From Flavobacteriaceae bacterium UBA2765 (GTDB lineage: Bacteria > Bacteroidota > Bacteroidia > Flavobacteriales > Flavobacteriaceae), in NCBI GenBank assembly GCA_002352665.1, contig DEIV01000091.1, forward strand, positions 11,619-43,752: 32,134 bases of DNA, in the 5' to 3' direction. The notes beneath the pieces were generated by a model. That model was not told the DNA's origin. It made no database searches and was given only the letters and a program-made list of their open reading frames with translations. Positions 1 to 7,325 of this stretch are shown piece by piece (the first letter of the stretch is position 1; the number at the start of each line of letters is the position of its first letter). Made by a program: the position numbers and the translations under genes.

Positions 1-249
1 ATAATCTATGTTTGGCTTATCAGATTTTCCAAAACCGATTAAATCAAATGCAATTACTCTTCCTTCAGTTTTTAAATACGGAATAATATTTCTCCATAAA
101 TAACTTGACGTTGGATTTCCATGAATACAAACGAAAGTGGTTTGATTTGAATCGTTTGTATTGTTCTCGTCAACATAATGCATTCTTGAGCCATAAACAT
201 CTACGAATTTCGATTCAAATGGAAAGTCTGCTATTATTTTATTTTCCAT
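1..249 (-). CDS. Haloalkane-dehalogenase-like alpha/beta hydrolase, N-terminal part
   Basis: The 83 N-terminal codons of an alpha/beta-hydrolase run off the left edge of the window. The stretch HGNPTSSYLWRN at about residues 44-55 is the oxyanion-hole region typical of haloalkane dehalogenases and related epoxide or lactone hydrolases. It is followed by a strand and FDLIGFGKSDKP, also typical of that group. The nucleophile, acid and histidine lie outside the window, so the substrate (halide, epoxide or ester) cannot be decided. The ATG lies 6 nt after the stop of the NmrA-like gene, so it is probably the last visible gene of the MarR-controlled operon. The protein is complete at its start and has no signal peptide, so it is probably cytoplasmic. 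Confidence 0.8.
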   Translation of the reverse strand, partial: MENKIIADFPFESKFVDVYGSRMHYVDENNTNDSNQTTFVCIHGNPTSSYLWRNIIPYLKTEGRVIAFDLIGFGKSDKPNIDY

Positions 250-255
250 TTGATT

Positions 256-1137
256 TTATTGAAATTCGTCAATATGTTCTTCCAAATAATTAGCAAAACT
301 TCTTGGTTCGTGTCCAGTTATATTTTTAACTACATCGGAAGTAACGTTAAATTTTCCATTTGCAATATCTTTACTAAATTCCTTTAAATACTTAGCTAAA
401 AAATCATTTACGTATGGGTCATTTTTCATATATTCAACCCAATGCTCTACAGGAATTGGTACATGTTCAACATCTTTACCTACCAATTGACCTATTTCCT
501 CTGCAACTTCTTGTCCTGTATAAATTTTAGGGCCAGCAAGTAAATAACGCTTACCAATATGTATTTCTGGATTATCTGATGTTAGAATTCCAACAATCAC
601 ATCACTAATATCCTGAGGATGAATAATGGTATATCTAGCATCAGGATTCGGAAAATAAAATTTACCTTCTGCTTTTACTGTTGGGCCAGCCATATTTCTA
701 TAATTGCTTGCAAATAATCCCGGACGAATGTGAACTGCACCAATGCTTGCCCAGTCTAAAATATCCTCAGTTATCAAATGATTTTGGGTTGCAGGACTTA
801 ACGAACCTTCGTGAGCATTCATTTGTGACATCACTACAGTAAGTTCAACTCCGTTTTCTTTTGCTGCTTTGGCAAAGTATCCTGCTCCTTTTGGTAAGTT
901 ATCTTGAAAAGGATAGCATAGATAAGCTCTTTTGATACCATTTAAGGCTTTTCTTAACGAAATAAGGTCTAAAAAATCGCCTTGAATAATTTCAGCTCCC
1001 ATTTTTTCAAGCTCTTTACTTCTTTCATCAACGGTTCTGACCATGGCTCTAACCTTCAAACCTTTGCTTATTAAACCTTTGATGGTATATCTACCTGTTG
1101 TTCCGGTTGCTCCTGTGATTAAAATTTCTGTTTTCAT
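256..1137 (-). CDS. NmrA-like NAD(P)-binding family protein
   Basis: A 293-residue atypical short-chain dehydrogenase. The N-terminal Rossmann motif GATGTTGR lies at residues 9-16, followed by a basic segment (RAMVRT) that suggests NADP(H) preference. Family members lack the classical YxxxK pair in part and act as redox sensors or NAD(P)H:quinone or isoflavone-type reductases. The length matches NmrA/QorB/azoreductase-like proteins. It sits 66 nt after the upstream membrane-protein gene and 6 nt before the hydrolase, in one minus-strand run starting behind the MarR palindromes. Its exact substrate is not visible; a role in electrophile or quinone reduction is inferred from the neighbours. Confidence 0.88.
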   Translation of the reverse strand: MKTEILITGATGTTGRYTIKGLISKGLKVRAMVRTVDERSKELEKMGAEIIQGDFLDLISLRKALNGIKRAYLCYPFQDNLPKGAGYFAKAAKENGVELTVVMSQMNAHEGSLSPATQNHLITEDILDWASIGAVHIRPGLFASNYRNMAGPTVKAEGKFYFPNPDARYTIIHPQDISDVIVGILTSDNPEIHIGKRYLLAGPKIYTGQEVAEEIGQLVGKDVEHVPIPVEHWVEYMKNDPYVNDFLAKYLKEFSKDIANGKFNVTSDVVKNITGHEPRSFANYLEEHIDEFQ

Positions 1138-1203
1138 CTATTCTAGTTTTATTATATTATAATTAATTATTATTTTTCTGAAGTACAATCCATTTCGTGT
1201 CAT

Positions 1204-1839
1204 TTATACTTGCTTTTTACTTTTCTTATCAAGTACAACTTTAGCAAATACCATAAAATGAGACATCAATAGTAAAGGCACAAATGATACTGGTATAATA
1301 ACAGTAGGAAATGCAGTCAATGGGTCAATCATATGAAGATTTTCGGGCAATACCCCAAATGCAGAAGTTCCGGTAACAATAGCGAGAATTAAATCTATAG
1401 CTCCAAAAATGTGAAAGACTACTGCGTATTTTATGGCATACTTCCACTGCAGCCATACCGCAACAGCTACAAATGGTGCGGCAATCCCAACAATAAAGTC
1501 ACCAAATCCTGCTGGAGCGGCAAATCCAGCTGGCAGAAGTCCGTAAAACCATTGAACTAAAAACAAATACCCTATTGTACGCCAGGCATGGGGTAATGTC
1601 AACATAGCGATATTCAAGCTTTGAGTCCATTTACGAAAGTTTGAAAACGCTGTGAAAAGTAATCCAAAGATAATTGTTGGTGTTACAACTGTAATGATGA
1701 TCATCAAGTGAAAAACATCACGATTATACTCGTAGTATCCAAGTGTTCCTAAAATTGCAGTTACGATTATCCATAATACTGCCAATACTATTGCAATAAT
1801 TACACCTTGGTTACTTTGTTTTGTTGTCTTATTTTTCAT
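1204..1839 (-). CDS. Polytopic membrane protein of unknown function
   Basis: A 211-residue protein with about six hydrophobic segments starting near residue 14, a short basic N-terminus (MKNKTTKQ) and a basic C-terminus (KVVLDKKSKKQV). I do not recognise the family with certainty. An upstream start at 1926 is possible, but it would overlap the end of the preceding gene by 70 bases. The ATG at 1839 leaves 17 nt after the preceding stop and is preferred. Its position between a CMD protein and an NmrA-like protein puts it in the MarR operon. It could be a transport or membrane-maintenance function, but nothing in the sequence shows a substrate. Confidence 0.78.
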   Translation of the reverse strand: MKNKTTKQSNQGVIIAIVLAVLWIIVTAILGTLGYYEYNRDVFHLMIIITVVTPTIIFGLLFTAFSNFRKWTQSLNIAMLTLPHAWRTIGYLFLVQWFYGLLPAGFAAPAGFGDFIVGIAAPFVAVAVWLQWKYAIKYAVVFHIFGAIDLILAIVTGTSAFGVLPENLHMIDPLTAFPTVIIPVSFVPLLLMSHFMVFAKVVLDKKSKKQV

Positions 1840-1856
1840 TTTATATATATTTAATT

Positions 1857-2933
1857 TTAATTTATAAATGGTTTTACAAGCCATTTGCTTAATCTGTTTG
1901 TAAGTAGTTGGATTGACCAATAACAAACTTCTACTAATGCTGCATCGCCAGGTTTTGCTTTTCTGAAATCTTCAATATCTTTCCCCGTAACAGCAAAAGG
2001 TGTAAAAGCAGCTAAAAACATTATCTGAGCTATTGGCTTTTCATTTTCACTTAAAGGTTTAATAACCTCATTGAGCCAAGATCTACCCATGGGCATTTCT
2101 TCTCCCTGCCAGCTATTCACTTTTTCAATAAATAATTGTGCTAATTTTTTAGGAATCAATTCTTCCTCAATTTCGTTTAATACAACCTGCTCTGCTGCCA
2201 AAGCTTTTGAAAACGGCGGTATTGATTTAGACCATTTTAATGATGTTGGAATTGGATAATCATTGATAAATTCTAGGCCATCTCCAGTAGTAGATTGCTT
2301 CTCTACCATACTTTTAAATAATGTTTTAGCAGCAATTTTAAGTGCTGTTTTTTTTATTAGTTTACCGCTTAAAAAATTAGGTAATGGCGACTCTTCTAAG
2401 AAGATGCTGACCAAACGATTGGTTGAATGAAAAACTAGGGCTGTTCCTATTATTTCCGGAGCTTCATGAATCGAAAAAGGAGGATTTTTAATAATCTCAG
2501 CATTTGGGTTTCTAGTATTTAAACTCCATTCTATTATTTGTTTCTTCTTTTCACCCTTTAAGGTTTGCCAAGTTCCATTGGCAATTTTTTTCGATGTGAT
2601 CTTATCTCCAGCGCTAACGATAGAAGTTCCATGTGCATCTTCACAGTAAGGACATCGATTTACTTGAGCGACACTAGCAGCAACAATTTCTTTGGTCACT
2701 CTTTTTACACTACTTTCAACAACATACGATTCCCTTGCCGTTACCCATCTTACCGCATGGACTCTTTCGCTCACTGTGGACAGCGTTAATGGTCCTGCCA
2801 AACCAAAATCACGGGCTATTTGCTCATTAATATTCTTTATTGTCCCTGTAGAATCTTTAAGCCCGACTGCTTTTATATATTTTACAGCCTGACCGTTTTG
2901 TTCTATCATCTTTTTTTCGAATGTCTTTATCAT
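1857..2933 (-). CDS. Long carboxymuconolactone decarboxylase / AhpD-like protein
   Basis: A 358-residue member of the CMD/AhpD fold. The redox motif CPYCEDAH at about residues 94-101 gives CxxC followed by His three residues later, as in AhpD-like alkylhydroperoxidases. Classical AhpD is about 175-190 residues, so this protein is about twice as long, and its second half (a helical region rich in Phe and Leu) has no visible second CxxC. It is the first gene after marR and has the palindrome at 2945-2962 just upstream of its ATG. A peroxide- or organic-hydroperoxide-reducing role is inferred from the motif. The natural reductant is unknown. Confidence 0.85.
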   Translation of the reverse strand: MIKTFEKKMIEQNGQAVKYIKAVGLKDSTGTIKNINEQIARDFGLAGPLTLSTVSERVHAVRWVTARESYVVESSVKRVTKEIVAASVAQVNRCPYCEDAHGTSIVSAGDKITSKKIANGTWQTLKGEKKKQIIEWSLNTRNPNAEIIKNPPFSIHEAPEIIGTALVFHSTNRLVSIFLEESPLPNFLSGKLIKKTALKIAAKTLFKSMVEKQSTTGDGLEFINDYPIPTSLKWSKSIPPFSKALAAEQVVLNEIEEELIPKKLAQLFIEKVNSWQGEEMPMGRSWLNEVIKPLSENEKPIAQIMFLAAFTPFAVTGKDIEDFRKAKPGDAALVEVCYWSIQLLTNRLSKWLVKPFIN

Positions 2934-2944
2934 AATATAATTTT

Positions 2945-2962
2945 ATGTTGTATATACAACAT
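2945..2962. promoter_or_regulatory. Palindromic operator before the CMD operon (MarR site 1)
   Basis: ATGTTGTATATACAACAT is a perfect 18-bp palindrome lying 12 bp upstream of the CMD start codon and just inside the marR-CMD intergenic gap. The same core, with one central base changed, is found before marR itself at 3395-3422. Length and symmetry fit a MarR dimer site. No clear -7 box is seen here; TAATGTTG overlapping the palindrome on the minus strand is one base off consensus. Confidence 0.75.
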
Positions 2963-2977
2963 TACTATTAAATTTTT

Positions 2978-3379
2978 TTACTTTATTAGACTTTCTAATT
3001 TTTCAATTTGTTCAATTCCTTTATCTCCCATTTTACTGCAGATCTCATCCATAAATTTTTCCCACAACGGAATTAGTTTTTCGACCAACACCTTCCCCTT
3101 ACTAGTCAACTCTATATCCGGTCTATAGTCTGACGTCCTTTTCACGTATTCCTGTTTTTCAAGTAACTTAACTCCTCTACTCACTGTAGATCGTTCTAAT
3201 ACAAGCTTTTTGCCTATTACGCCTTGCTCAACTCTTCCCAATTTATAAAGAATAAAGAGAATATTCATTTGATTTTCAGTGATATCAAAACCCTCTAGTT
3301 GTTTACGCAAGTAACTGTCAGCAATACGCGACAATCTTCTTAATCTGGAGGCAATGCACTGGTTAATTTCAAACTTCAT
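2978..3379 (-). CDS. MarR-family transcriptional regulator
   Basis: A 133-residue winged-helix regulator. A helical N-terminus (about residues 1-35) is followed by the DNA-binding region LGRVEQGVIGKKLVLERSTV at about 47-66, the wing with SDYRPDIELTSKGKVL, and a C-terminal dimerisation helix. This is the usual MarR length and order. MarR proteins normally repress their own operon and release DNA on binding a phenolic ligand or on cysteine oxidation. One cysteine (about residue 9) lies in the N-terminal helix and another near the C-terminus. It leads the minus-strand run into the CMD, membrane, NmrA and hydrolase genes, with matching palindromes before it and after it. Confidence 0.93.
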   Translation of the reverse strand: MKFEINQCIASRLRRLSRIADSYLRKQLEGFDITENQMNILFILYKLGRVEQGVIGKKLVLERSTVSRGVKLLEKQEYVKRTSDYRPDIELTSKGKVLVEKLIPLWEKFMDEICSKMGDKGIEQIEKLESLIK

Positions 3380-3383
3380 GTTG

Positions 3384-3414
3384 CAAATATATACAATTTA
3401 TGTTGTATATGCAA
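3384..3414 (-). promoter_or_regulatory. Candidate marR promoter (TTG-N20-TATATTTG)
   Basis: On the minus strand TTG (3414-3412) is followed after 20 nt by TATATTTG (3391-3384), matching the Bacteroidota TTG / TAnnTTTG pattern. The box ends only 5 bases from the ATG at 3379, so the transcript would be leaderless or nearly so. The palindromic operator overlaps the -33 element. Confidence 0.5.
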
Positions 3415-3422
3415 CATAAATT
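3395..3422. promoter_or_regulatory. Palindromic operator before marR (MarR site 2)
   Basis: Arms AATTTATGTTG (3395-3405) and CAACATAAATT (3412-3422) are perfect inverted 11-bp repeats around TATATG. The core is nearly identical to the palindrome at 2945-2962. It covers the predicted -33 region of marR, so binding would block transcription, consistent with autorepression. Confidence 0.8.
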
Positions 3423-3560
3423 ATATTTATATTTTACACAAATCTTAAATCATATAAATTATGAGAAAAAAATATTAGTAGTATGGATAAGATAATCCGT
3501 TTTGTTACAGGTGCTGTTCCGGTTTGGACTGCCTAAAGTTTTTCATATTATAACTTTTAA

Positions 3561-3814
3561 TTATTTTTTATTAGTAAGTGTATTTATTATTTCTTTCGGA
3601 TTTGCACATTCAGTATAATCTTCAGATACAAAAACATACTCTATTTTGCAATTTGTATCAAGAATATTAGTTGCGGGCATTGGTAATTCATAATCTAAAT
3701 TACCTTTGTGCCTTTCCACATCAAGATTAAAAGAATGATAAACCTCTCTCAAATTTTCAGGCATTTGAAAAACTAATCCATTTTTATTGCTAATAATTCA
3801 TTTTGAAAATTCAT
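3561..3814 (-). pseudogene. Peroxiredoxin-like (AhpC/TSA) remnant with internal deletion
   Basis: The minus strand starts well at 3814 with ATG and codons for MNFQNELLAIKMD, resembling the N-terminus of AhpC/TSA-like peroxiredoxins, then hits TAG. In another frame the sequence continues as NGLVFQMPENLREVYHSF and ends at 3561 with the family's C-terminal part, including LPMPATNILD and VSEDYTECANPKEIINTL. The central thioredoxin fold with the peroxidatic cysteine, about 100 codons, is missing. An open frame of 67 codons from the internal ATG at 3764 remains but would encode no active enzyme. A TetR-type palindrome is still present upstream, which shows the gene once belonged to the TetR regulon. 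Confidence 0.75.
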
Positions 3815-3841
3815 AATTATTTAATTTTATTACTTATTTAT

Positions 3842-3857
3842 CTAAGCATTAGCTTAG
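3842..3857. promoter_or_regulatory. TetR-type operator before the peroxiredoxin remnant
   Basis: CTAAGCATTAGCTTAG has 6-bp inverted arms around ATTA. It lies 28 bp upstream of the remnant's start codon. The same CTAAGC/GCTTAG palindrome occurs before the CMD gene (4513-4532) and, slightly degenerate, before tetR (5130-5145). Confidence 0.75.
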
Positions 3858-3869
3858 TTTAAATTTAAA

Positions 3870-3899
3870 AAGAATAGAAGCTTTTATACTTCTATTCTT
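3870..3899 (-). terminator. Intrinsic terminator after the CMD gene
   Basis: Perfect 11-bp stem AAGAATAGAAG / CTTCTATTCTT with an 8-base loop, just 13 bases after the CMD stop codon on the minus strand and followed by a T-rich tail. It separates the CMD transcript from the peroxiredoxin remnant. Confidence 0.8.
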
Positions 3900-3912
3900 A
3901 ATTTAGGTTATA

Positions 3913-4485
3913 TTATGCCTTCACCCAAGTTCTACCTTTAAATGCAGCATCGACAGGCGTATCAAATACATGATTAAAATAATTACTCATTGTCTTTACA
4001 CCTATTCCTGTAATCACACCTAAAATATGATTCTCAGTATAACCCGCCGCTAAAAAATTATCGATATCCTCTTGAGAAGGATCCCCTCTTTTTGAGGTCA
4101 TTGCTCTGGTAAAGAAACTCAATGCTCTGAATTTAGGATCTCCTATTTCAGTATTACTACGAATGGCATCTGTTACATTTGTTGGTACGTTGGTCATTTT
4201 ATCGCCTACAAAACTATGTGCTGCCATACAATATTCACAGTTGTTTTCATAAGCCACTGATAAGAAAACGATTTCTTGTTCTGGTGGCGTAAAACCAGAA
4301 TTCTCTCTAAAAGTATTATAGGCTGAACCATAGGCATCTAATAATGCCGGGTTGTTTGCCATTAAGCCGTACATATTCGGAATCATACCTATTTTATTTT
4401 TAGTGTTTTGCATAATTTCACTAGAAATAGGATTGGCAGTTTCAATTGTTTGTGTCTCTAAAGACAAAGATTTTAATGTGTTCAT
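3913..4485 (-). CDS. Carboxymuconolactone decarboxylase / AhpD-like peroxidase
   Basis: A 190-residue protein of normal AhpD length. The redox motif CEYCMAAH lies at residues 83-90 (Cys83, Cys86, His90), inside the usual helix following an Ala-Tyr-Glu segment. Proteins of this type reduce peroxides or act as disulfide partners of peroxiredoxins. The neighbouring peroxiredoxin remnant suggests such a pair once existed here. A TetR-type operator lies 28 bp upstream and a strong terminator follows, so it is a monocistronic unit controlled by the adjacent TetR protein. There is no signal peptide, so it is cytoplasmic. Confidence 0.9.
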   Translation of the reverse strand: MNTLKSLSLETQTIETANPISSEIMQNTKNKIGMIPNMYGLMANNPALLDAYGSAYNTFRENSGFTPPEQEIVFLSVAYENNCEYCMAAHSFVGDKMTNVPTNVTDAIRSNTEIGDPKFRALSFFTRAMTSKRGDPSQEDIDNFLAAGYTENHILGVITGIGVKTMSNYFNHVFDTPVDAAFKGRTWVKA

Positions 4486-4512
4486 AATTTTAATTTTAAG
4501 TGATTAATATTT

Positions 4513-4532
4513 AACTAAGCATTTGCTTAGTT
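4513..4532. promoter_or_regulatory. TetR-type operator before the CMD gene
   Basis: AACTAAGC / GCTTAGTT are perfect 8-bp inverted arms around ATTT, the longest of the three related palindromes. It lies 28 bp upstream of the CMD start codon, the same distance as for the peroxiredoxin remnant. Confidence 0.78.
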
Positions 4533-4547
4533 TTAAGTTAAATTTTT

Positions 4548-5108
4548 TTATATGTTATTAAATGTTACTTCAATAAAATCGTCTAGTTGTTCCTTATCAA
4601 GCATTTTTGAGGCAACTGATAGCCCCTGCAACGCAACAATTAAATAATTAGCTTGTTTATCAAGTAGTTTTTTAGTTTTTTTTTTATCCATAGCAAGTTT
4701 ATCTCTAAAACAATTACGAAGCTTAGTTGCAAACTCATTTATTTCTGATGCAGCTTCATCGTTGTCTTCAATTTCAAAAACAGAATTTGTTAAAAGACAT
4801 CCTTTAAATTCATCTTCTTCTTTTGAATATTCTAAAAAATCATAAAAATATTTTTTAACACTTTCTATACCTTGTTGAGAATTGATCAATTTACTCAAAA
4901 CTTCTTGCTGCAATTTATTCTTATAGAATTGTAAACTTTTTAAAAACACACCATCTTTATCCTTAAAGCTAGCATAAATAGAAAATTGATTAATCCCCAT
5001 TTCTTTTTCAAGCATACGAACAGAAGTAGCTTTGTATCCATTCTTCCAAAATGTATACATTGCTTTCTCGATAACCTCTTCTTCTATATATGCTTTTCTT
5101 CTTGACAT
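4548..5108 (-). CDS. TetR/AcrR-family transcriptional regulator
   Basis: A 186-residue TetR-type repressor. The N-terminal helix-turn-helix occupies about residues 10-55, with the recognition part INQFSIYASFKDKDGVF, followed by an all-helical ligand domain. The family pattern FWKNGYKATSV precedes the helix-turn-helix. Cys in GCLLTNSVFE (about residue 103) is placed as in the YezE/NemR-like electrophile-responsive TetR group, which is suggestive only. A promoter with an overlapping palindrome lies upstream and sister sites precede the CMD gene and the peroxiredoxin remnant, so it probably represses itself and both targets. Confidence 0.92.
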   Translation of the reverse strand: MSRRKAYIEEEVIEKAMYTFWKNGYKATSVRMLEKEMGINQFSIYASFKDKDGVFLKSLQFYKNKLQQEVLSKLINSQQGIESVKKYFYDFLEYSKEEDEFKGCLLTNSVFEIEDNDEAASEINEFATKLRNCFRDKLAMDKKKTKKLLDKQANYLIVALQGLSVASKMLDKEQLDDFIEVTFNNI

Positions 5109-5124
5109 TTTCTAATTTATTTTA

Positions 5125-5145
5125 CAAATCTAAGCAATTGCTTTG
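5125..5145 (-). promoter_or_regulatory. tetR promoter -7 box with overlapping operator
   Basis: TAGATTTG on the minus strand (5132-5125) fits TAnnTTTG and lies 17 bp before the tetR ATG. It overlaps CTAAGCAATTGCTTTG (5130-5145), whose core AAGCAATTGCTT is a perfect palindrome and matches the other two operators. This arrangement predicts autorepression. A clear -33 TTG at the usual spacing is not seen. Confidence 0.65.
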
Positions 5146-5295
5146 AAATAGTCGGACAAACTATTTTTTAATTACAAAATATTTTCTAAAACTTACAAAA
5201 TCTTAATAATTTCCTTAAGGTTAGAGCGTTTTAAAATGCTATTTTTAGTTATAATACAACAAACAATTACACCCATCTTATCGGCGACAAATATT

Positions 5296-6276
5296 TTAAA
5301 TCGTAACAACAATTTTACCGTTTACAGTATTGCTTTCCATTAGTTTATGAGCCTCAATAATTTCATTGAAATTATAAGATTTAGCAAGAATATTCGGAAT
5401 TGATTTATTTTCAATATCTGAAATTATTTTTTGCAACGGAATTTTAGAATATGGAAAATATTTGTTGCCAAAAACAAATGCACTACCAAAAGATGTTAGC
5501 TTTACACTACTTGGAATTTGCATTAATGGCATAAAGTTTTTAAGAGGAACTAAACCGCCTAAAAAACCTGCAATACAGATGCTTCCATTTACTGCAACAC
5601 AACCTAAACTATCATTTAGTGTTACATTGCCAATAAGTTCTATTACATTGCTCACTCCATCAGGAGATATTTCTCTAATATTTTTCGATATTTCTCCATT
5701 ATCTAAAATAGTGTAATCTGCACCATATTGTCTTAGAATATTAAATTTTTCTTTTGAACGGCTTGTTGCAAAAACGGTTAATCCCATTTGTTTTGCAAGA
5801 ATAATACTTGCTAAACCAACAGTTGATGTTCCTCCTCTTACTAAAATTGATTGATCTTTTTTTGCTTGCAATACCCAATTTAAAACAGCCCATGCAGTAG
5901 CATATGTTTCAGGTATTGCTCCTAATTCATTCCAAGGTAGGTTAGTTTCAATTGGAATTATGTTTTCTAAAGGAACAGATACGTATTCAGCATAACTTCC
6001 CCCATAATCTCGTGCTAACCCACCAACAAAAGAAACTACTTTTTGTCCTTTCGCAAACGTATTAGAAGAATCGTTTTCTACCATCCCAACAAATTCAATC
6101 CCAATGATGTCGTGAGTTTCTCCCCATTTACCTTTTCTCATATAAATCTCCGCTCGATTTATACCAAAGGCCTTGTTTTTAATTAACACAAAACCGTTTT
6201 TAGGTTCTGGTTTTTGATACTCACTTACTGTGAGATTTTCTGTTTTCCCTTTTTCCTTAATTAAAATTGCTTTCAT
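5296..6276 (-). CDS. MDR-family NADPH:quinone oxidoreductase-like alcohol dehydrogenase
   Basis: A 326-residue medium-chain dehydrogenase of the zinc-free quinone-reductase branch. The N-terminal GroES-like part includes FGINRAEIYMRKG at about 38-49. The Rossmann motif is altered to RGGTSTVGLA at about 147-156, followed by the ATSRSKEK segment that usually binds the NADPH 2'-phosphate. No catalytic or structural zinc cysteines are visible. Likely substrates are quinones or other alpha,beta-unsaturated carbonyls, by family. Its own ECF-type promoter lies at 6302-6333, so it is a probable sigma-factor target rather than a read-through product of the upstream sigma gene. Confidence 0.88.
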   Translation of the reverse strand: MKAILIKEKGKTENLTVSEYQKPEPKNGFVLIKNKAFGINRAEIYMRKGKWGETHDIIGIEFVGMVENDSSNTFAKGQKVVSFVGGLARDYGGSYAEYVSVPLENIIPIETNLPWNELGAIPETYATAWAVLNWVLQAKKDQSILVRGGTSTVGLASIILAKQMGLTVFATSRSKEKFNILRQYGADYTILDNGEISKNIREISPDGVSNVIELIGNVTLNDSLGCVAVNGSICIAGFLGGLVPLKNFMPLMQIPSSVKLTSFGSAFVFGNKYFPYSKIPLQKIISDIENKSIPNILAKSYNFNEIIEAHKLMESNTVNGKIVVTI

Positions 6277-6301
6277 AATTTATATTCTTTATTTGTTATT
6301 C

Positions 6302-6333
6302 CTTTAGACAATTCTCAAAATTGCCTGTAACAA
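6302..6333 (-). promoter_or_regulatory. ECF-type promoter of the quinone-oxidoreductase gene
   Basis: On the minus strand TTGTTACA (6333-6326) is followed after exactly 16 nt by GTCTAAAG (6309-6302), 25 bp before the start codon. The same two blocks with the same spacing occur at 7236-7267 and 8706-8737. They do not fit the housekeeping TTG/TAnnTTTG pattern, so an alternative sigma factor is inferred. Confidence 0.75.
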
Positions 6334-6355
6334 CATTTATAAATTATTTTTGCAA

Positions 6356-7222
6356 TTAGTTTAAATTAAAAAGTGTTTTTACTTCTTGTGAGGTTAATAT
6401 TTTATTGAGTTCTTCAGCGAATTCCTTATTTGATAAAAAAGTGTGTTTTCTATATAAACTACGATATTCAGAATATAAATATTCTTCCATTTCCTCCTGT
6501 TTTTCAAGTGCAGCTTCTCTAATAAATGTCTTATATTTTGGATAGAATAAAAGGTTCTTCGGGTTTACATATCCAGCTTCTATAAAAGATTTTGTTTTTT
6601 TAGAACATCTGCAAGGGTTATTTTTATTGATAAGTCCACATTTATTATTCATAAATGAGTAGAGCTGTTTTTTTGCTCTCGATAATATCATTCTAAAATT
6701 TTCGGGTGATATTTCTAAAATTTCACTTCCAACTTTATCATTAAAACCTAAGATTTCGCCAATTATGAAAACCATTCTGTACTGATTATCTAAACACATT
6801 AGCATTCCAGACATACAAGTTTGTTTCACTTCTTCAAACAATATTTCATTGTCTGCTTGATTGTATTCTTTAGATTTCAATAAAAAATCAGGCGTGTTGT
6901 CTAAGTTATTCCCATACTGTTCAAATGAAAATTCTTTATTTCTATTTTTTGATTTTCTATAATTTATAATATGATTTACCGCAATTCTATAAAGCCAAGT
7001 TTTAAATGAACTATTAAATTTAAAACTATCTAATTTCGTTACAAATGAAATGAGAATTTCTTGAGTAACATCTTTAGCATCATCAACATTCCAAAGCATT
7101 TTGTAAGAAATGTTAAAAATGAAGTCGTTATACCTCTTGATCAATACTTCAAGATGTTTTTTATTCCCTTTTAGGCTGCTCCTGATTAATTCATTATCCG
7201 ATAATTTTTTGTTGTCATTCAT
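6356..7222 (-). CDS. ECF-type sigma factor with Cys-containing C-terminal extension (copy 1)
   Basis: A 288-residue sigma-70 family protein. Region 2 lies at about 24-92 (DDAKDVTQEIL and FKTWLYRIAVNHI). Region 4 lies at about 135-192 and includes VGSEILEISPENFRMILSRA. About 95 residues follow, beginning NKCGLINKNNPCRCSKKT, which ordinary ECF factors of about 180-200 residues lack. Cysteines at 136, 143, 195, 204 and 206 are matched one for one in the neighbouring paralogue. No anti-sigma gene is adjacent, so the extension may hold the control function. An ECF-type promoter precedes it (7236-7267), suggesting autoregulation. Confidence 0.9.
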   Translation of the reverse strand: MNDNKKLSDNELIRSSLKGNKKHLEVLIKRYNDFIFNISYKMLWNVDDAKDVTQEILISFVTKLDSFKFNSSFKTWLYRIAVNHIINYRKSKNRNKEFSFEQYGNNLDNTPDFLLKSKEYNQADNEILFEEVKQTCMSGMLMCLDNQYRMVFIIGEILGFNDKVGSEILEISPENFRMILSRAKKQLYSFMNNKCGLINKNNPCRCSKKTKSFIEAGYVNPKNLLFYPKYKTFIREAALEKQEEMEEYLYSEYRSLYRKHTFLSNKEFAEELNKILTSQEVKTLFNLN

Positions 7223-7235
7223 TTTGTTCTTTATA

Positions 7236-7267
7236 CTTTAGACAAATTCAACATCACTTTGTAACAA
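7236..7267 (-). promoter_or_regulatory. ECF-type promoter of sigma-factor copy 1
   Basis: Minus-strand TTGTTACA (7267-7260), 16 nt, GTCTAAAG (7243-7236), ending 13 bp before the start codon. Both blocks are identical to those of the promoter at 6302-6333, while the 16-nt spacer differs, so the conserved parts stand out as functional. Confidence 0.77.
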
Positions 7268-7325
7268 TTTTTTGATTCTATTTTTAATATGTGGCTTGAA
7301 CTCATTCTTGTACATCTGTCAGTTG

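Noticed and set aside
3483..3536. A plus-strand mini-frame of 17 codons (MDKIIRFVTGAVPVWTA) between marR and the peroxiredoxin remnant
   Set aside because: Too short to assign; it resembles the start of a membrane or enzyme gene but there is no following sequence. It may be another relic, but I cannot support it.
3501..3536. TTGTTACA followed by GCCTAAAG on the plus strand, like the ECF promoter
   Set aside because: The spacer is 21 nt instead of 16, the second block has a mismatch, and no gene follows on that strand.
5221..5250. AGCGTTTTAAAATGCT hairpin followed by ATTTTT
   Set aside because: The stem is weak and AT-rich, and no plus-strand gene reads into it, so I did not call a terminator.
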